A DNA stretch of 42,671 nucleotides from Bacillota bacterium (GCA_023249475.1 JAHFCO010000019.1:1-42671), one strand, 5' to 3'. Shown: positions 32,807 through 41,582, numbered from the stretch's first letter. A program made the numbers and translations. Notes: generated from the sequence alone by a model not told the origin.

Positions 32807-33766
32807 ATGATTTCATCGCATGAACTGATGATGCGTAGCGAGCCTTGGTTGCGCTACGCGATCCACCGGCAACTTGAAGCGGACCCGACACGAAACGATC
32901 AAGTTCTATTGGCTGAACTGTTGGAAGACGCGCGGATCAAGTCGCTCCTGAAGGAGATTTCCGATTTCCACGGTTTCGTCGTGAACGGCCACAAGAACGT
33001 AAACAACCCGATGCATAAGCTTTTGTTTTTACTGGATCTGGGCTTGGATCGATCCGTGATGGAAATCGACCAGGCCGTCCAAGCCATCCTTGCCCATAAA
33101 GATAAACACGGGGTCTATCAAACCTTGATGAACATCTCCGTCAATTACGGCGGGACCGGGGAAAACGTCTTTACCTGGGCGTTGTGCGACGCCCCGCTCT
33201 TGCTTCTGGCCTTGGTGAAAGCGGATGTAGACTACCTTGTCGACATAAAACCCGGGGTCGACCACCTTGTTTCGACCCTGCGTCCCAACGGGTTCCCCTG
33301 CATCGGGTCGCAGGAACTCGGCACGTTCCGCGGACCGGGCAGAAAAGAAGACCCGTGCCCCTATGCGAGTCTGATCATGCTGAAACTGCTGGTCGAAATC
33401 CCCGAGTACCAGGATTCCCAACCGGCAAGGACCTGCGCGAACGTATTGCTGGACCTTTGGTTGGACAGTCTGACCCAGCATCCCTACATGTTCTACATGG
33501 GGAACGATTTCCGTAAAGTCAAAGGACCGACCTCCTGGTACGACCTTCTGAGCGTCTGCGACGTCCTCAGCCGGGTCAAGTCCGTCCATACCGACCCCCG
33601 TTTCCTCGAAATGATCGGACTTTTGAAACGCAAGGTCGGCGATGAAGGGATGCTTGTCCCCGAATCCGTCTATCAACGTTATAAAGACTGGGACTTCGGC
33701 CAGAAGAAGGAGCCTTCGGCGTATCTGACCTTTCTTCTGTTGAGGATCCTAAAACGACTGAAGTAA
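32807..33766 (+). CDS. Uncharacterised helical protein, possible prenyltransferase/terpenoid-cyclase-like fold
   Basis: 319 residues, no membrane segment or signal peptide. The sequence is almost all helical with repeated hydrophobic helices. NGFPCIGSQELGTFRGPG, PCPYASLIMLKLLVEIP and a conserved-looking C-terminus YKDWDFGQKKEPSAYLTFLLLRILKRL resemble proteins annotated as squalene-cyclase/prenyltransferase repeat or hypothetical in Bacillota. No cyclase DxDD or metal-binding motif is evident. I do not recognise a function. A possible -10 TAAAAT (32773-32778, extended TGA) and AAGGGG site precede the ATG. It ends at a bidirectional terminator. Confidence 0.6.
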   Translation: MISSHELMMRSEPWLRYAIHRQLEADPTRNDQVLLAELLEDARIKSLLKEISDFHGFVVNGHKNVNNPMHKLLFLLDLGLDRSVMEIDQAVQAILAHKDKHGVYQTLMNISVNYGGTGENVFTWALCDAPLLLLALVKADVDYLVDIKPGVDHLVSTLRPNGFPCIGSQELGTFRGPGRKEDPCPYASLIMLKLLVEIPEYQDSQPARTCANVLLDLWLDSLTQHPYMFYMGNDFRKVKGPTSWYDLLSVCDVLSRVKSVHTDPRFLEMIGLLKRKVGDEGMLVPESVYQRYKDWDFGQKKEPSAYLTFLLLRILKRLK

Positions 33767-33769
33767 ATG

Positions 33770-33796
33770 AAAGGGTATCGCACCGCGATACCCTTT
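33770..33796. terminator. Bidirectional terminator between the helical protein gene and parC
   Basis: A perfect 11-base stem, AAAGGGTATCG (33770-33780) with CGATACCCTTT (33786-33796), has a five-base loop. It lies between convergent stop codons. Confidence 0.82.
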
Positions 33797-33799
33797 GGT

Positions 33800-36283
33800 T
33801 TAGAGATCGAAACTCAGCATCTCGACATCGTGATGCGCTTCTTCTTGGACGATTGGCTTGACGGGCAGGTCGATGATCTTGACTTCTTCGATCCCGGTCA
33901 GGACATAGAGGTTCTCCCCCTTGGGTCCGACGGAAAAGGTCGCGTCCTTCGCCATGATCGGCACGTCTTTCACGGCGACCCACTGCTCTTTATCCTGGGT
34001 CAGGCGGAGGACGTCGTAGGATCCTACGGTCGTCAGGTAACTGATGTTCTGCGGGTTGCTCTTGACGCGCTTCGCTAGCAGTTCACCTTTGGCAGGACGG
34101 TTCATCTTCCCGATTTCGCTGAGGCGGATGCGTTTGTATTGCCCCGTGTGGGTATAGAAGAGGACGGCGTTGGTCCCATCCTTGATCGCGGACGCATAAC
34201 CAACCAAATCGCCGGTCGACAGGTTCATGGCTTTGACGCCCTTGGCCTTGGTGCCGATTTCGGAGATCGAATCCCCGGCATAGCGCACCATGTACCCTTG
34301 TTGGCTGGCCAACAGGATGTCTTCGTTTTCATAAAGGACGAATGCGCTGACCAATTTGTCTTTGGGCTGAAGAACCATCGCGTCGAAGGTCTTGTTGTTG
34401 CGGGTGACTTCGAACTCCGACATCGCCGTTTTCTTCATCAAGCCCTGGGCGCTGACGGTGACGATCCAGGCATAGGTCTTGAAGTTCTTGACGATCATCG
34501 CGGAGACGATCTTCTCGCCGTCCGCCTTTAGATAATGGCTCAGGTGGTTGCCGACTTCCTTCCACTTCGCATCTTCGATGGAATAGACCGGAAGATAGGC
34601 GTAATTCCCTTTCTGCGTGAACAGGACCAGCGTATCGTAGGTATCGCACTCGATCGAACCGACCAACTGGTCGTTTTCCTTCAGTCCGGTATCGGTGTTT
34701 TCGCTTGCTTGGAACGAACGCAGGGAAACGCGTTTGACATAGGCGTCGCGGCTGACCGTGACGACGGTGCGTTCGTTGGGAATCATGGACATCTTGTCGA
34801 TGACGATTTCCTGGACCTGCCCTTCGATGATCGTCCGGCGCGGACGGTCGAACTTCGTTTTCGCTTCTTTCAACTCTTTCACGATGACGCTCTTCAGCAT
34901 CTCTTCGCTGTTGATGACGGATTGGAGGTATTCCATTTCGTTGACCAACAGGGCGAACTCGTTGCGGAGTTCGACGATGTCGGTGGAGGTCAGGCGATAA
35001 AGACGCAAGGTGACGATGGCTTCGGCCTGGGCGTCGGAGAAATCGAAGCGTTTCATCAGGTTGGACTTCGCATCGGCTTTGTCTTTGGATGAACGGATGA
35101 TCGTGATGACTTCGTCCAGGACGCTGACCGCGCGCATCAGGCCTTCCAGGATATGGCAGCGTTTTTCCAAATCGTCGTATTGGAAACGGCTGCGGCGCAA
35201 GACGACTTCCTTACGGTGCTTGATGAAGGCGTCAAGCATTTCCCTTAGCCCCAGTAAGACCGGACGTTGGTCGACGATCGCGATCATGTTGTAGTTATAG
35301 TAGACCTGCAGGTCGGTGTTCTTGTAGAGATAGTTCAGGATGAGCTGGGCGTCGGCTTCTTTCTTGATGTCCAACACGATCCGCAGACCGTTGCGGTCGG
35401 ATTCGTCGCGGACATCCAACAAGCCGTCGAGGTTCTTGTTGAGGCGGATCTCGTCGATCTTCTTGACCATGTTGACCTTGACCACTTCATAGGGGATTTC
35501 CGTGATCACGATCTGGTTGATCGTACGGGTTTCATGCAAGGTGGTCTTGGCGCGGATGACGACCCTTCCCTTCCCGCTTAGAAACGCCTCGTGGATGCCG
35601 TCCGTCCCCTGGACGATGCCTCCGGTCGGGAAGTCGGGTCCTTGGACTTTCTCTTCGAGTTCCTCCAAGGAACACGTCGGGAAATGGATGCGGTAGACGG
35701 CCGCGTCGATGATTTCGGAAATATTGTGGGGCGGGATGTTGGTGGCGTAGCCGGCGGCGATCCCCGTCGCCCCGTTGGTCAACAGTTCGGGGATCCGGGC
35801 GGGCAGAACCGTCGGTTCCTTGCTGGTATCGTCGAAGTTGGGGGCGAAATTCACGGTGTTTTCACGGATGTCTTCCAAGAGCGATTCGCCGAAAGCGGAC
35901 AGACGCGCCTCGGTATAGCGCATCGCGGCCGCGGGGTCGTCGTCGATCGACCCGTTGTTCCCTTGCATGTCGACCAGTTCAAGGTTCATTTTCCAATATT
36001 GCGACATCCGGACCATCGCTTCGTAGACCGAACTGTCTCCGTGGGGATGGTAGTTCCCGATGACCAGACCGACGGTCTTGGCCGATTTGCGATACCCTTT
36101 GTCATGCGTGTTCCCGTCGTCGTACATGGCGTAGAGGATGCGGCGTTGGACGGGTTTCAACCCGTCGCGGACATCCGGCAAGGCTCTTTCCTGGATGATG
36201 TATTTCGAATATCTTCCGAAACGGTCCTGCATCAACTCCTGCAGGGACTGGATCAGATTGTTATTGTTCTCATTGGTTTTCAT
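33800..36283 (-). CDS. parC: DNA topoisomerase IV subunit A
   Basis: 827 residues from the ATG at 36283. It cuts and rejoins DNA to decatenate daughter chromosomes. The catalytic tyrosine is in PAAAMRYTEARLS (near 125-137), and the quinolone region HPHGDSSVYEAMVRMSQ is intact with a serine pair. The C-terminal domain contains six-bladed pinwheel repeats. No GyrA-box (QRRGGKG) is present, supporting ParC over GyrA. The ATGA overlap with parE shows an operon. GGAGATGAAGCC precedes the start. Confidence 0.95.
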   Translation of the reverse strand: MKTNENNNNLIQSLQELMQDRFGRYSKYIIQERALPDVRDGLKPVQRRILYAMYDDGNTHDKGYRKSAKTVGLVIGNYHPHGDSSVYEAMVRMSQYWKMNLELVDMQGNNGSIDDDPAAAMRYTEARLSAFGESLLEDIRENTVNFAPNFDDTSKEPTVLPARIPELLTNGATGIAAGYATNIPPHNISEIIDAAVYRIHFPTCSLEELEEKVQGPDFPTGGIVQGTDGIHEAFLSGKGRVVIRAKTTLHETRTINQIVITEIPYEVVKVNMVKKIDEIRLNKNLDGLLDVRDESDRNGLRIVLDIKKEADAQLILNYLYKNTDLQVYYNYNMIAIVDQRPVLLGLREMLDAFIKHRKEVVLRRSRFQYDDLEKRCHILEGLMRAVSVLDEVITIIRSSKDKADAKSNLMKRFDFSDAQAEAIVTLRLYRLTSTDIVELRNEFALLVNEMEYLQSVINSEEMLKSVIVKELKEAKTKFDRPRRTIIEGQVQEIVIDKMSMIPNERTVVTVSRDAYVKRVSLRSFQASENTDTGLKENDQLVGSIECDTYDTLVLFTQKGNYAYLPVYSIEDAKWKEVGNHLSHYLKADGEKIVSAMIVKNFKTYAWIVTVSAQGLMKKTAMSEFEVTRNNKTFDAMVLQPKDKLVSAFVLYENEDILLASQQGYMVRYAGDSISEIGTKAKGVKAMNLSTGDLVGYASAIKDGTNAVLFYTHTGQYKRIRLSEIGKMNRPAKGELLAKRVKSNPQNISYLTTVGSYDVLRLTQDKEQWVAVKDVPIMAKDATFSVGPKGENLYVLTGIEEVKIIDLPVKPIVQEEAHHDVEMLSFDL

Positions 36284-38205
36284 GGCTTCATCTCCGTCTC
36301 GAAGCGGTCTTCCATGGTGAAAGAGACGTTGTCTTCGATCCATTCGCGCCGCAGGTTGGCTTTATCGCCCATCAGGACGGAAACCGTGCGTTGCGCCGCG
36401 ATCGCGTCGTCCAACGAAACCTGGATCAATGCGCGCTTGGCGGGATCCATCGTCGTTTCCCACAATTGTTCGGCGTTCATTTCGCCCAGACCTTTATAGC
36501 GTTGGATCTCGCTCTTCCCGATCCGTTTCAGTTTTTCCTGCAGTTCGCTCTCATCATAGGCATACTCAATCGTTTTACCGCGGGTGATCTTGAAGAGCGG
36601 AGGCTGGGCGATGTAGACATGCCCCGTCTCGATCAGCGTGCGCATATAGCGATAGAAGAACGTCAGTAAAAGAACCTGGATATGCGCCCCGTCGGTATCG
36701 GCGTCGGTCATCAGGATGACCTTGCCGTAGTTGCAGTCCTCGACTTCGAAGTCGCTGCCCGCGCCGGCACCCAGGGCATGGATGATGGTGTTGAGTTCTT
36801 CGTTCTTTTCGATTTCCCCCAGACTGGCTTTTTCCGTATTGAGGACTTTGCCGCGCAACGGCAGGATCGCCTGGTATTTGCTATCCCTTCCCTGTTTCGC
36901 GCTGCCGCCGGCGGAATCGCCTTCCACCAGGAACAGTTCGTTTTTACGCGCGTCCTTGGATTGGGCCGGCGAGAGTTTCCCGGAAAGGATCCGTTCGCTG
37001 CGACCGTTCTTCTTTCCCTTGCGCGCATCTTCGCGCGCCTTCCTTGCGGCTTCCCTCGCCTGCGACGCTTTTTGGATCTTCTTGAGGATCATCGTCGCGA
37101 AATCGCGGTTCTCCTCTAGATAAAACATCAGTTTTTCGGAAACGAAATTCTCGACCGCCGACTTCGCGTCCGGCGTTCCCAGTTTCCCTTTGGTCTGTCC
37201 TTCGAACTGCAGGATTTTCTCGGGGACGGTCACCGAAACCACGGAAGTCAATCCCTCGCGGATGTCGTTGCCTTCGAAGTTCTTGTCTTTTTCTTTGAGG
37301 ATCCCGAGTTTACGCGCGAAATCGTTCATCGTTTTGGTCAGTGCGGATTTATAGCCGATCTCGTGCGTCCCGCCGTCGGCCGTCCGCACCAGGTTGACGA
37401 AAGAGTAGGTGTTTTCCTGATAGTCGTCGGTGTATTGAAGCGCGACTTCGACCCCGATGTCGTTGAAGGTGCCGAAGAACGAAAGCGTCTTATGCAGGAC
37501 GGTACGGTCTTCGTTGAGGTACTCCAGGAAAGCGTCCAGCCCTTTTTCATAATGATAGGTTTCCGTTTTCTGGGTACGCTCGTCTTTGACGATCATCGTG
37601 ATGCCCTTGAGCAGGAACGCGCTTTCGCGCGCCCGTTCGTTGATGAGGGCGATGTTGTAGTCCAAGGTCGAAAACACCGATTTGTCGGCTAAAAACCGGA
37701 CGATGCTTCCGGACTTATTGGTTTTTCCCAAGTGGATCAAAGGCGAAACTTTCTTCCCGCCGTCGCTGAACTTCATTTGGTAAAGGTTGCCGTCGTAGGC
37801 GACCGTGACTTCCAGCCACGAACTCAAGGCGTTGACGACCGAAGCGCCGACCCCGTGCAATCCGCCCGCGGTCTTGTACCCGCCCTCGCCGCCGAACTTC
37901 CCTCCGGCGTGAAGCACGCTGAAAATGACCTGTAGCGCGGGGACGCCTGAACTATGCATGCCCACCGGCATGCCGCGTCCTTCATCCTCGACTTGGATCA
38001 CGTTGTTTTTCTCGACGGTGATCTTGATGGTCTTCCCGTATCCGTTGAGCGCTTCGTCGATCGCGTTGTCCACGATTTCCCACACCAAATGGTGAAGACC
38101 CCGCGCATCGGTCGATCCGATGTACATCCCGGGGCGTTTTCGTACGGCTTCAAGTCCTTCCAGGATCTGGATGCTCGTCTCATCGTATTTTTTAGTTGCT
38201 GCCAT
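36280..38205 (-). CDS. parE: DNA topoisomerase IV subunit B
   Basis: 641 residues from the ATG at 38205, with GAGGGG upstream; a longer frame reading back across the plsY promoter is not real. GHKL ATPase motifs are EIVDNAIDEALNGYG, DEGRGMPVG and GLHGVGASVVNALS. The Toprim motifs are LFLVEGDSAGGSAKQGRD and ILMTDADTDGAHI. The C-terminal QRYKGLGEMNAEQLWETTMDP is classic for GyrB/ParE. Pairing with parC and divergence from plsY support ParE. Confidence 0.95.
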   Translation of the reverse strand: MAATKKYDETSIQILEGLEAVRKRPGMYIGSTDARGLHHLVWEIVDNAIDEALNGYGKTIKITVEKNNVIQVEDEGRGMPVGMHSSGVPALQVIFSVLHAGGKFGGEGGYKTAGGLHGVGASVVNALSSWLEVTVAYDGNLYQMKFSDGGKKVSPLIHLGKTNKSGSIVRFLADKSVFSTLDYNIALINERARESAFLLKGITMIVKDERTQKTETYHYEKGLDAFLEYLNEDRTVLHKTLSFFGTFNDIGVEVALQYTDDYQENTYSFVNLVRTADGGTHEIGYKSALTKTMNDFARKLGILKEKDKNFEGNDIREGLTSVVSVTVPEKILQFEGQTKGKLGTPDAKSAVENFVSEKLMFYLEENRDFATMILKKIQKASQAREAARKAREDARKGKKNGRSERILSGKLSPAQSKDARKNELFLVEGDSAGGSAKQGRDSKYQAILPLRGKVLNTEKASLGEIEKNEELNTIIHALGAGAGSDFEVEDCNYGKVILMTDADTDGAHIQVLLLTFFYRYMRTLIETGHVYIAQPPLFKITRGKTIEYAYDESELQEKLKRIGKSEIQRYKGLGEMNAEQLWETTMDPAKRALIQVSLDDAIAAQRTVSVLMGDKANLRREWIEDNVSFTMEDRFETEMKP

Positions 38206-38227
38206 GCGAATCCCCTCTCCATTGTCA

Positions 38228-38255
38228 ATTATACACAAGAAAAGATGAAAAACAA
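38228..38255 (-). promoter_or_regulatory. Promoter of parE-parC
   Basis: On the minus strand, TATAAT (38228-38233) has a -35 candidate TTGTTT (38250-38255) 16 bases upstream. Confidence 0.6.
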
Positions 38256-38283
38256 ATGACAGGTCGAACGGTTTTGGTATAAT
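38256..38283 (+). promoter_or_regulatory. Promoter of plsY
   Basis: ATGACA (38256-38261) and TATAAT (38278-38283) are 16 bases apart, with extended -10 TGGTATAAT. Its -35 directly abuts that of the divergent parE promoter. Confidence 0.75.
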
Positions 38284-38307
38284 GAAAATCGGAAAGAAGG
38301 TACGTAC

Positions 38308-38922
38308 ATGATCTACTTCGCGATTCTGCTGGGTTATCTGTTCGGGTCGATCCCGTTCGCCCTGGTCATCGGTAAACTGTTCTACGGTAAAGATATCCGC
38401 GGGTTCGGTAGCGGGAATCTGGGCGGGACCAACGCCGGACGCGTGTTGGGAAGCAAGGCCGGTTTCTCCGTCGCGTTGTTGGACGGATTGAAAGGCTTCA
38501 TCGCCATCTCCATCACCGTACTGGCGATGCCCGGCGATACCAACGCCGCGATTTTGACCGGATTCGCCGCCGCGATCGGCCATTGTTATCCGATCTTCGC
38601 GAATTTCCGCGGTGGAAAAGCCGTCTCGACCGCGTTTGGCTATTATCTCGGTGTGACCGTCTACTTCGCCACCCCCTGGGCGGTGTTCTGGATCTTCGTC
38701 TTCCCGCTGGGGTTGTTTTTCATCATTTTGAAATTCACGAAATACGTTTCGTTATCCGCCATGATCGTCGTGACGCTCGCATCGATCCTGATGTTCTTCG
38801 TCCAGGACAATCTGATGATTTCGCTGTTGGCCGCCGCTCTGACGGTCCTGGTGGTCTATCGCCACCGTTCCAACATCCAGCGTCTGCGCGACGGGAACGA
38901 AAACAAGGTGAAATGGTTATAG
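38308..38922 (+). CDS. plsY: Glycerol-3-phosphate acyltransferase PlsY
   Basis: 204 residues, about five membrane helices. It transfers the acyl group from acyl-phosphate to glycerol-3-phosphate in phospholipid synthesis. Motifs are FGSIPFALVIGKLFYGKDIRGFGSGNLGGTN (Ser and Gly-rich), FANFRGGKAVSTAFG, and a C-terminal YRHRSNIQRLRDG. AAAGAAGGT precedes the ATG. Divergent from parE as in Bacillus. Its stop codon abuts the stop of the convergent oxidoreductase gene, with overlapping ends. Confidence 0.96.
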   Translation: MIYFAILLGYLFGSIPFALVIGKLFYGKDIRGFGSGNLGGTNAGRVLGSKAGFSVALLDGLKGFIAISITVLAMPGDTNAAILTGFAAAIGHCYPIFANFRGGKAVSTAFGYYLGVTVYFATPWAVFWIFVFPLGLFFIILKFTKYVSLSAMIVVTLASILMFFVQDNLMISLLAAALTVLVVYRHRSNIQRLRDGNENKVKWL

Positions 38923-39858
38923 ATGCCGGTTGATGAGCCGGATGACGGCTTTACTGGCACGCTCGCCCATCACGGGACTTTGAACGGTCCCTTTTTTTAT
39001 GCATTGGACGAAATGGTCGATCTGGAAGTAGAACTCGCTTTCAAACGCGCCGTCGAAATCCTCGATTTCGCCGTCATATCGGATAAGTTTCGCTTTCGTG
39101 GTCTTCCAGAAATCCTCGACTTCGATGTATCCTTCGCTTCCGTAGAAATACGCGGTGTTTTTCGTTTTCACGTTCAGTGCGCCGCGTACGGACGCCTGAA
39201 CCCCGTTTTCATACCTGATGAGGATCTGCATGAATTCATCCGCGCCCGTTTCGCCGATCGTACTCATGGCGACGCTTTCCTGGATGTCCTTGGAGATCAG
39301 TTCGTTGAGATAGGCGATCGCGTAGACCCCGACGTCGAGGATCCCCCCGCCCATCCGTTTGGCGTCGAAAACCCAGTGGTCGTGGTCGAAGGGTGAAAGA
39401 TAGCAATACGATGCCTCGGCATAGCGCAACCTTCCGATTTTCCCTTGAGCGAGCCAGGCTTTGACCTGCTTCGTGGTCGGGGTGAAGACCGCCTTCATCG
39501 CTTCCATCAGCATCACTCCTTGATTTCGCGCCAATTCGAACAATTCCTCGACTTCCTGTTCGCTCGCGACGAAAGGTTTCTCGCACAATACATGCTTACC
39601 ATGGTTTAGAGCCATTTTCACGAGTTCGTAGTGGGCAAACGGCGGCGTGGCGATATAGACCGCATCCACGGTGTTGTCCGCACACAGGGCTTCGTAGGAC
39701 CCGTAGGCGTAAGGGATGTGATGAGAGGCGCAGTACTCCTGCGCTTTATGCAGGTCCCGGGATGCCGCGGCACTCACGACGACCTCGTCGCAAAGCTTGC
39801 ATCCTTTCAAAAAGCGTTCGGTGATTTTACCGCAGCCGAGGATTCCGAAACGAATCAT
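38917..39858 (-). CDS. Gfo/Idh/MocA-family oxidoreductase
   Basis: 313 residues from the ATG at 39858, after GGAGGCAAAACC. The N-terminal Rossmann fold begins RFGILGCGKITERFLKG, then VYIATPPFAHYELVKMALNHGKHVLCEKPF, with the EKP motif holding the family lysine. The C-terminal alpha/beta domain has the GGGILDVGVYAI segment, matching dehydrogenases of the MviM/DHDH type. Substrate is likely a sugar or sugar alcohol derivative. Its final codons overlap plsY in the opposite direction, and it contains the plsY terminator. Substrate not determinable. Confidence 0.88.
   Translation of the reverse strand: MIRFGILGCGKITERFLKGCKLCDEVVVSAAASRDLHKAQEYCASHHIPYAYGSYEALCADNTVDAVYIATPPFAHYELVKMALNHGKHVLCEKPFVASEQEVEELFELARNQGVMLMEAMKAVFTPTTKQVKAWLAQGKIGRLRYAEASYCYLSPFDHDHWVFDAKRMGGGILDVGVYAIAYLNELISKDIQESVAMSTIGETGADEFMQILIRYENGVQASVRGALNVKTKNTAYFYGSEGYIEVEDFWKTTKAKLIRYDGEIEDFDGAFESEFYFQIDHFVQCIKKGTVQSPVMGERASKAVIRLINRHL
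38974..38998 (+). terminator. plsY terminator embedded in the opposing oxidoreductase gene
   Basis: GGGAC (38974-38978) and GTCCC (38987-38991) are followed by seven T. It lies about 50 bases past the plsY stop, inside coding sequence of the opposite strand (encoding KKGTVQSP). Confidence 0.65.
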
Positions 39859-39867
39859 GGTTTTGCC

Positions 39868-39900
39868 TCCCGAAAAAGAAAACACAGTCAAGCTGTGTTT
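39868..39900 (-). terminator. Terminator after the YneF-family gene
   Basis: On the minus strand, AAACACAG and CTGTGTTT (39893-39900 and 39880-39887) enclose a five-base loop and are followed by TCTTTTTC. The oxidoreductase gene starts about 10 bases beyond, so partial read-through may feed it. Confidence 0.78.
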
Positions 39901-40119
39901 CTAACGATATTGATCCATCGATTTCATGATCTGCTTGATTTGTGCTTCGGAAGGCTTTCTTCCCATTTGCAAAAACATCGCACGAATCATCTTCTCATTG
40001 ATCGGAGGATTCTCTTTCAACTGCTTCATCATGGCTTTACGCGTAAAGTAGAAACCCAACCCACCACCGATCGCACCTCCGATGAGAAGGTTGATTAATG
40101 ATAACCAAAAATCATTCAT
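39901..40119 (-). CDS. yneF: YneF-family (UPF0154) small membrane protein
   Basis: 72 residues from the ATG at 40119, the usual family length. One N-terminal membrane helix (about 5-28) with Gly-rich GGAIGGGLGFYFTRKAMMKQLKENPPINEKMIRAMFLQMGRKPSEAQIKQIMKSM. The NPPINE and MGRKPS motifs are diagnostic of UPF0154. Function is unknown. It has its own promoter and terminator. In Bacillus yneF lies in the same broad region as plsY-parE-parC. Confidence 0.93.
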   Translation of the reverse strand: MNDFWLSLINLLIGGAIGGGLGFYFTRKAMMKQLKENPPINEKMIRAMFLQMGRKPSEAQIKQIMKSMDQYR

Positions 40120-40144
40120 GACGTCACCATCCTTTTTCTTATAC

Positions 40145-40172
40145 ATTCTACCATGATTAGGCGTCTTTTCAA
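40145..40172 (-). promoter_or_regulatory. Promoter of yneF
   Basis: On the minus strand, TTGAAA (40167-40172) and TAGAAT (40145-40150) are 16 bases apart, with extended -10 TGGTAGAAT. Confidence 0.78.
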
Positions 40173-40214
40173 ACAGAAAATCGAAGAAAGAAACCGACCA
40201 AGATTTCTTTCTTC
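40173..40214 (-). terminator. Hairpin terminator upstream of yneF
   Basis: An 11-base perfect stem, GAAGAAAGAAA (40183-40193) with TTTCTTTCTTC (40204-40214), has a 10-base loop. On the minus strand it is followed by GATTTTCTGTTTG. It probably ends transcripts from the ABC exporter/HTH unit or from a small RNA in 40215-40370. Confidence 0.65.
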
Positions 40215-40370
40215 ACCAAAGTTGGAACCGGCGTTCATCTTCCTGCATGGCGGCAGAAACAGGGTTTGTCCAACCCCGCCAGCATTACTCTATCATATCC
40301 TTCGGTTTATCGCATAAACTCGCACACGCATCGCGTTTCACCGGCTTAGTCGCGGAATGTCCGCATGTTT
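40215..40370 (-). other. Unassigned structured non-coding stretch (possible small RNA or 3' UTR)
   Basis: No credible coding sequence. On the minus strand a nested structure TGGCG-GGGTT-loop-AACCC-TGTTTCTGC-CGCCA spans about 40244-40277, followed by the strong hairpin at 40183-40214. A -10-like TATGAT lies at 40292-40297 but without a good -35. I checked by eye for SRP RNA, tmRNA and tRNA hallmarks and saw none. It may be an independent small RNA or a structured 3' UTR. Confidence 0.4.
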
Positions 40371-41570
40371 TCAGAGCGTCTCCGTTTTGACGATGTAGTC
40401 GTAGAGACTTTTGTATCGGCGGGTTTCGCTGACCAAGCCGAGGATCTCGCGCTTGAAGCAGATTTTCATGAAGCGGTCCGTCTCGCCGAGGATGGGCGGC
40501 AATTCGGACAGGAGGAAATCGAGCCGACTCGACGCATCCTTGAACCGGACTTGGTTCAGATACGTCTGGATGACCCTGAGTTTCGGGTTCATGAGGTCGA
40601 CGCGACGACCGGTTTTCCCGGTGACGATGGAGGAAAAGACGCAAAAGGGTTCGTCGAAGTCATGGAACGAAGCGAAGAAACCGATGGCTTCGTCGAAGTC
40701 CCGTCGGTCGACCGCGTCTTTCCCAAGCCTCAGGTAGAACGAAGCGAGGATCAGACGGTGCAAGGGATGCGCGACCGAGTCGATCATCGGGATTTCGTGT
40801 CTTTGTTTGAGGGTCGCGACGCCGAAGTACATCCGCATGTGCGACACGACCCGCGCGATCAACTCCCCGGGGTACGGATCTTCCTCGAACCGTTTCAAGA
40901 TCCGCTGGCAAAGGGCGAAGCGATGGTCGGAAATCGACATCATCGCGACCACCAACGCGTTGAGGGGATGCTTCATCGTACAATCGAAAACCGGTTCCAG
41001 TTCGATCCGGTCATAGAACGGATGGACGACGCGCGCCAGGACGAAGATGAATCGAAACGCGGGTTTGAGCGGATGCGGGACGCAATACCACAAGTCTTTG
41101 ACGCGATTGAGCGCTTCAAGGGATGGAAAGCGACCCTCCTTGAAAAATGCGGTCGCATCTTGGATCAAGTCGTCGTAGAAGGCATACAGGATGTTGTCCG
41201 GGTGTCGCTCGGGCAGTGCGAACGACTCGAACTCCCGCAACGTCCCGTGCAGCAGAATCGTGTCGATCGCATGGAAACACGCTTCGTATCGGGTTTCGGC
41301 GTGGATCGAGAAACGATAGGCCATATCGAGTTTACGCAAGAAAAAACGGTAAAGGTCCTCTTCGTAGATGTCTTTACCGTTCTCGATCCGTGATAGCGTC
41401 GCACGCGAGCACACGGGATATCCCGGAAGCAATTCGAAAAACGGATGTCGGGTCGAAACGATCAGGAAGGCGTCCTGGGAGTAGTTTTCTTTTTCGGGTA
41501 GAGAGAGTCTTTGGGTACGGTAGTGGCGGATCAGGACCCCCACTTTCCGTAGATTCAATCGATAGTCCAT
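40371..41570 (-). CDS. HTH (XRE-like) protein with enlarged DNA-binding domain and helical C-terminus
   Basis: 399 residues. The N-terminus contains an XRE-type recognition segment CSRATLSRIENGKDIYEEDLYRFFLRKL (about 54-82). It is separated from the first helix (KVGVLIRHYRTQRLSL) by about 20 extra residues compared with a standard HTH_3 domain. The rest is helical, about 300 residues, with TPR-like pattern (LASFYLRLGKDAVDRRDFDEAIGFFASF), reminiscent of Rgg/PlcR-type regulators. AAAGAGGATC precedes the ATG. It begins 12 bases after the stop of the ABC exporter gene, so it is probably co-transcribed and may regulate it. No effector peptide gene was seen. Confidence 0.65.
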   Translation of the reverse strand: MDYRLNLRKVGVLIRHYRTQRLSLPEKENYSQDAFLIVSTRHPFFELLPGYPVCSRATLSRIENGKDIYEEDLYRFFLRKLDMAYRFSIHAETRYEACFHAIDTILLHGTLREFESFALPERHPDNILYAFYDDLIQDATAFFKEGRFPSLEALNRVKDLWYCVPHPLKPAFRFIFVLARVVHPFYDRIELEPVFDCTMKHPLNALVVAMMSISDHRFALCQRILKRFEEDPYPGELIARVVSHMRMYFGVATLKQRHEIPMIDSVAHPLHRLILASFYLRLGKDAVDRRDFDEAIGFFASFHDFDEPFCVFSSIVTGKTGRRVDLMNPKLRVIQTYLNQVRFKDASSRLDFLLSELPPILGETDRFMKICFKREILGLVSETRRYKSLYDYIVKTETL

Positions 41571-41582
41571 CCGATCCTCTTT

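Noticed and set aside
33800-36283. Assignment of the topoisomerase A subunit as GyrA
   Set aside because: No GyrA-box is present, the gene pairs with ParE, and the locus is divergent from plsY as for parEC in Bacillus.
40215-40370. SRP RNA, tmRNA or tRNA at 40215-40370
   Set aside because: The SRP apical motif GGAAGGAAGCAG, the tmRNA ends and tRNA T-loop sequences were not found on either strand. Kept only as an unassigned structured stretch.
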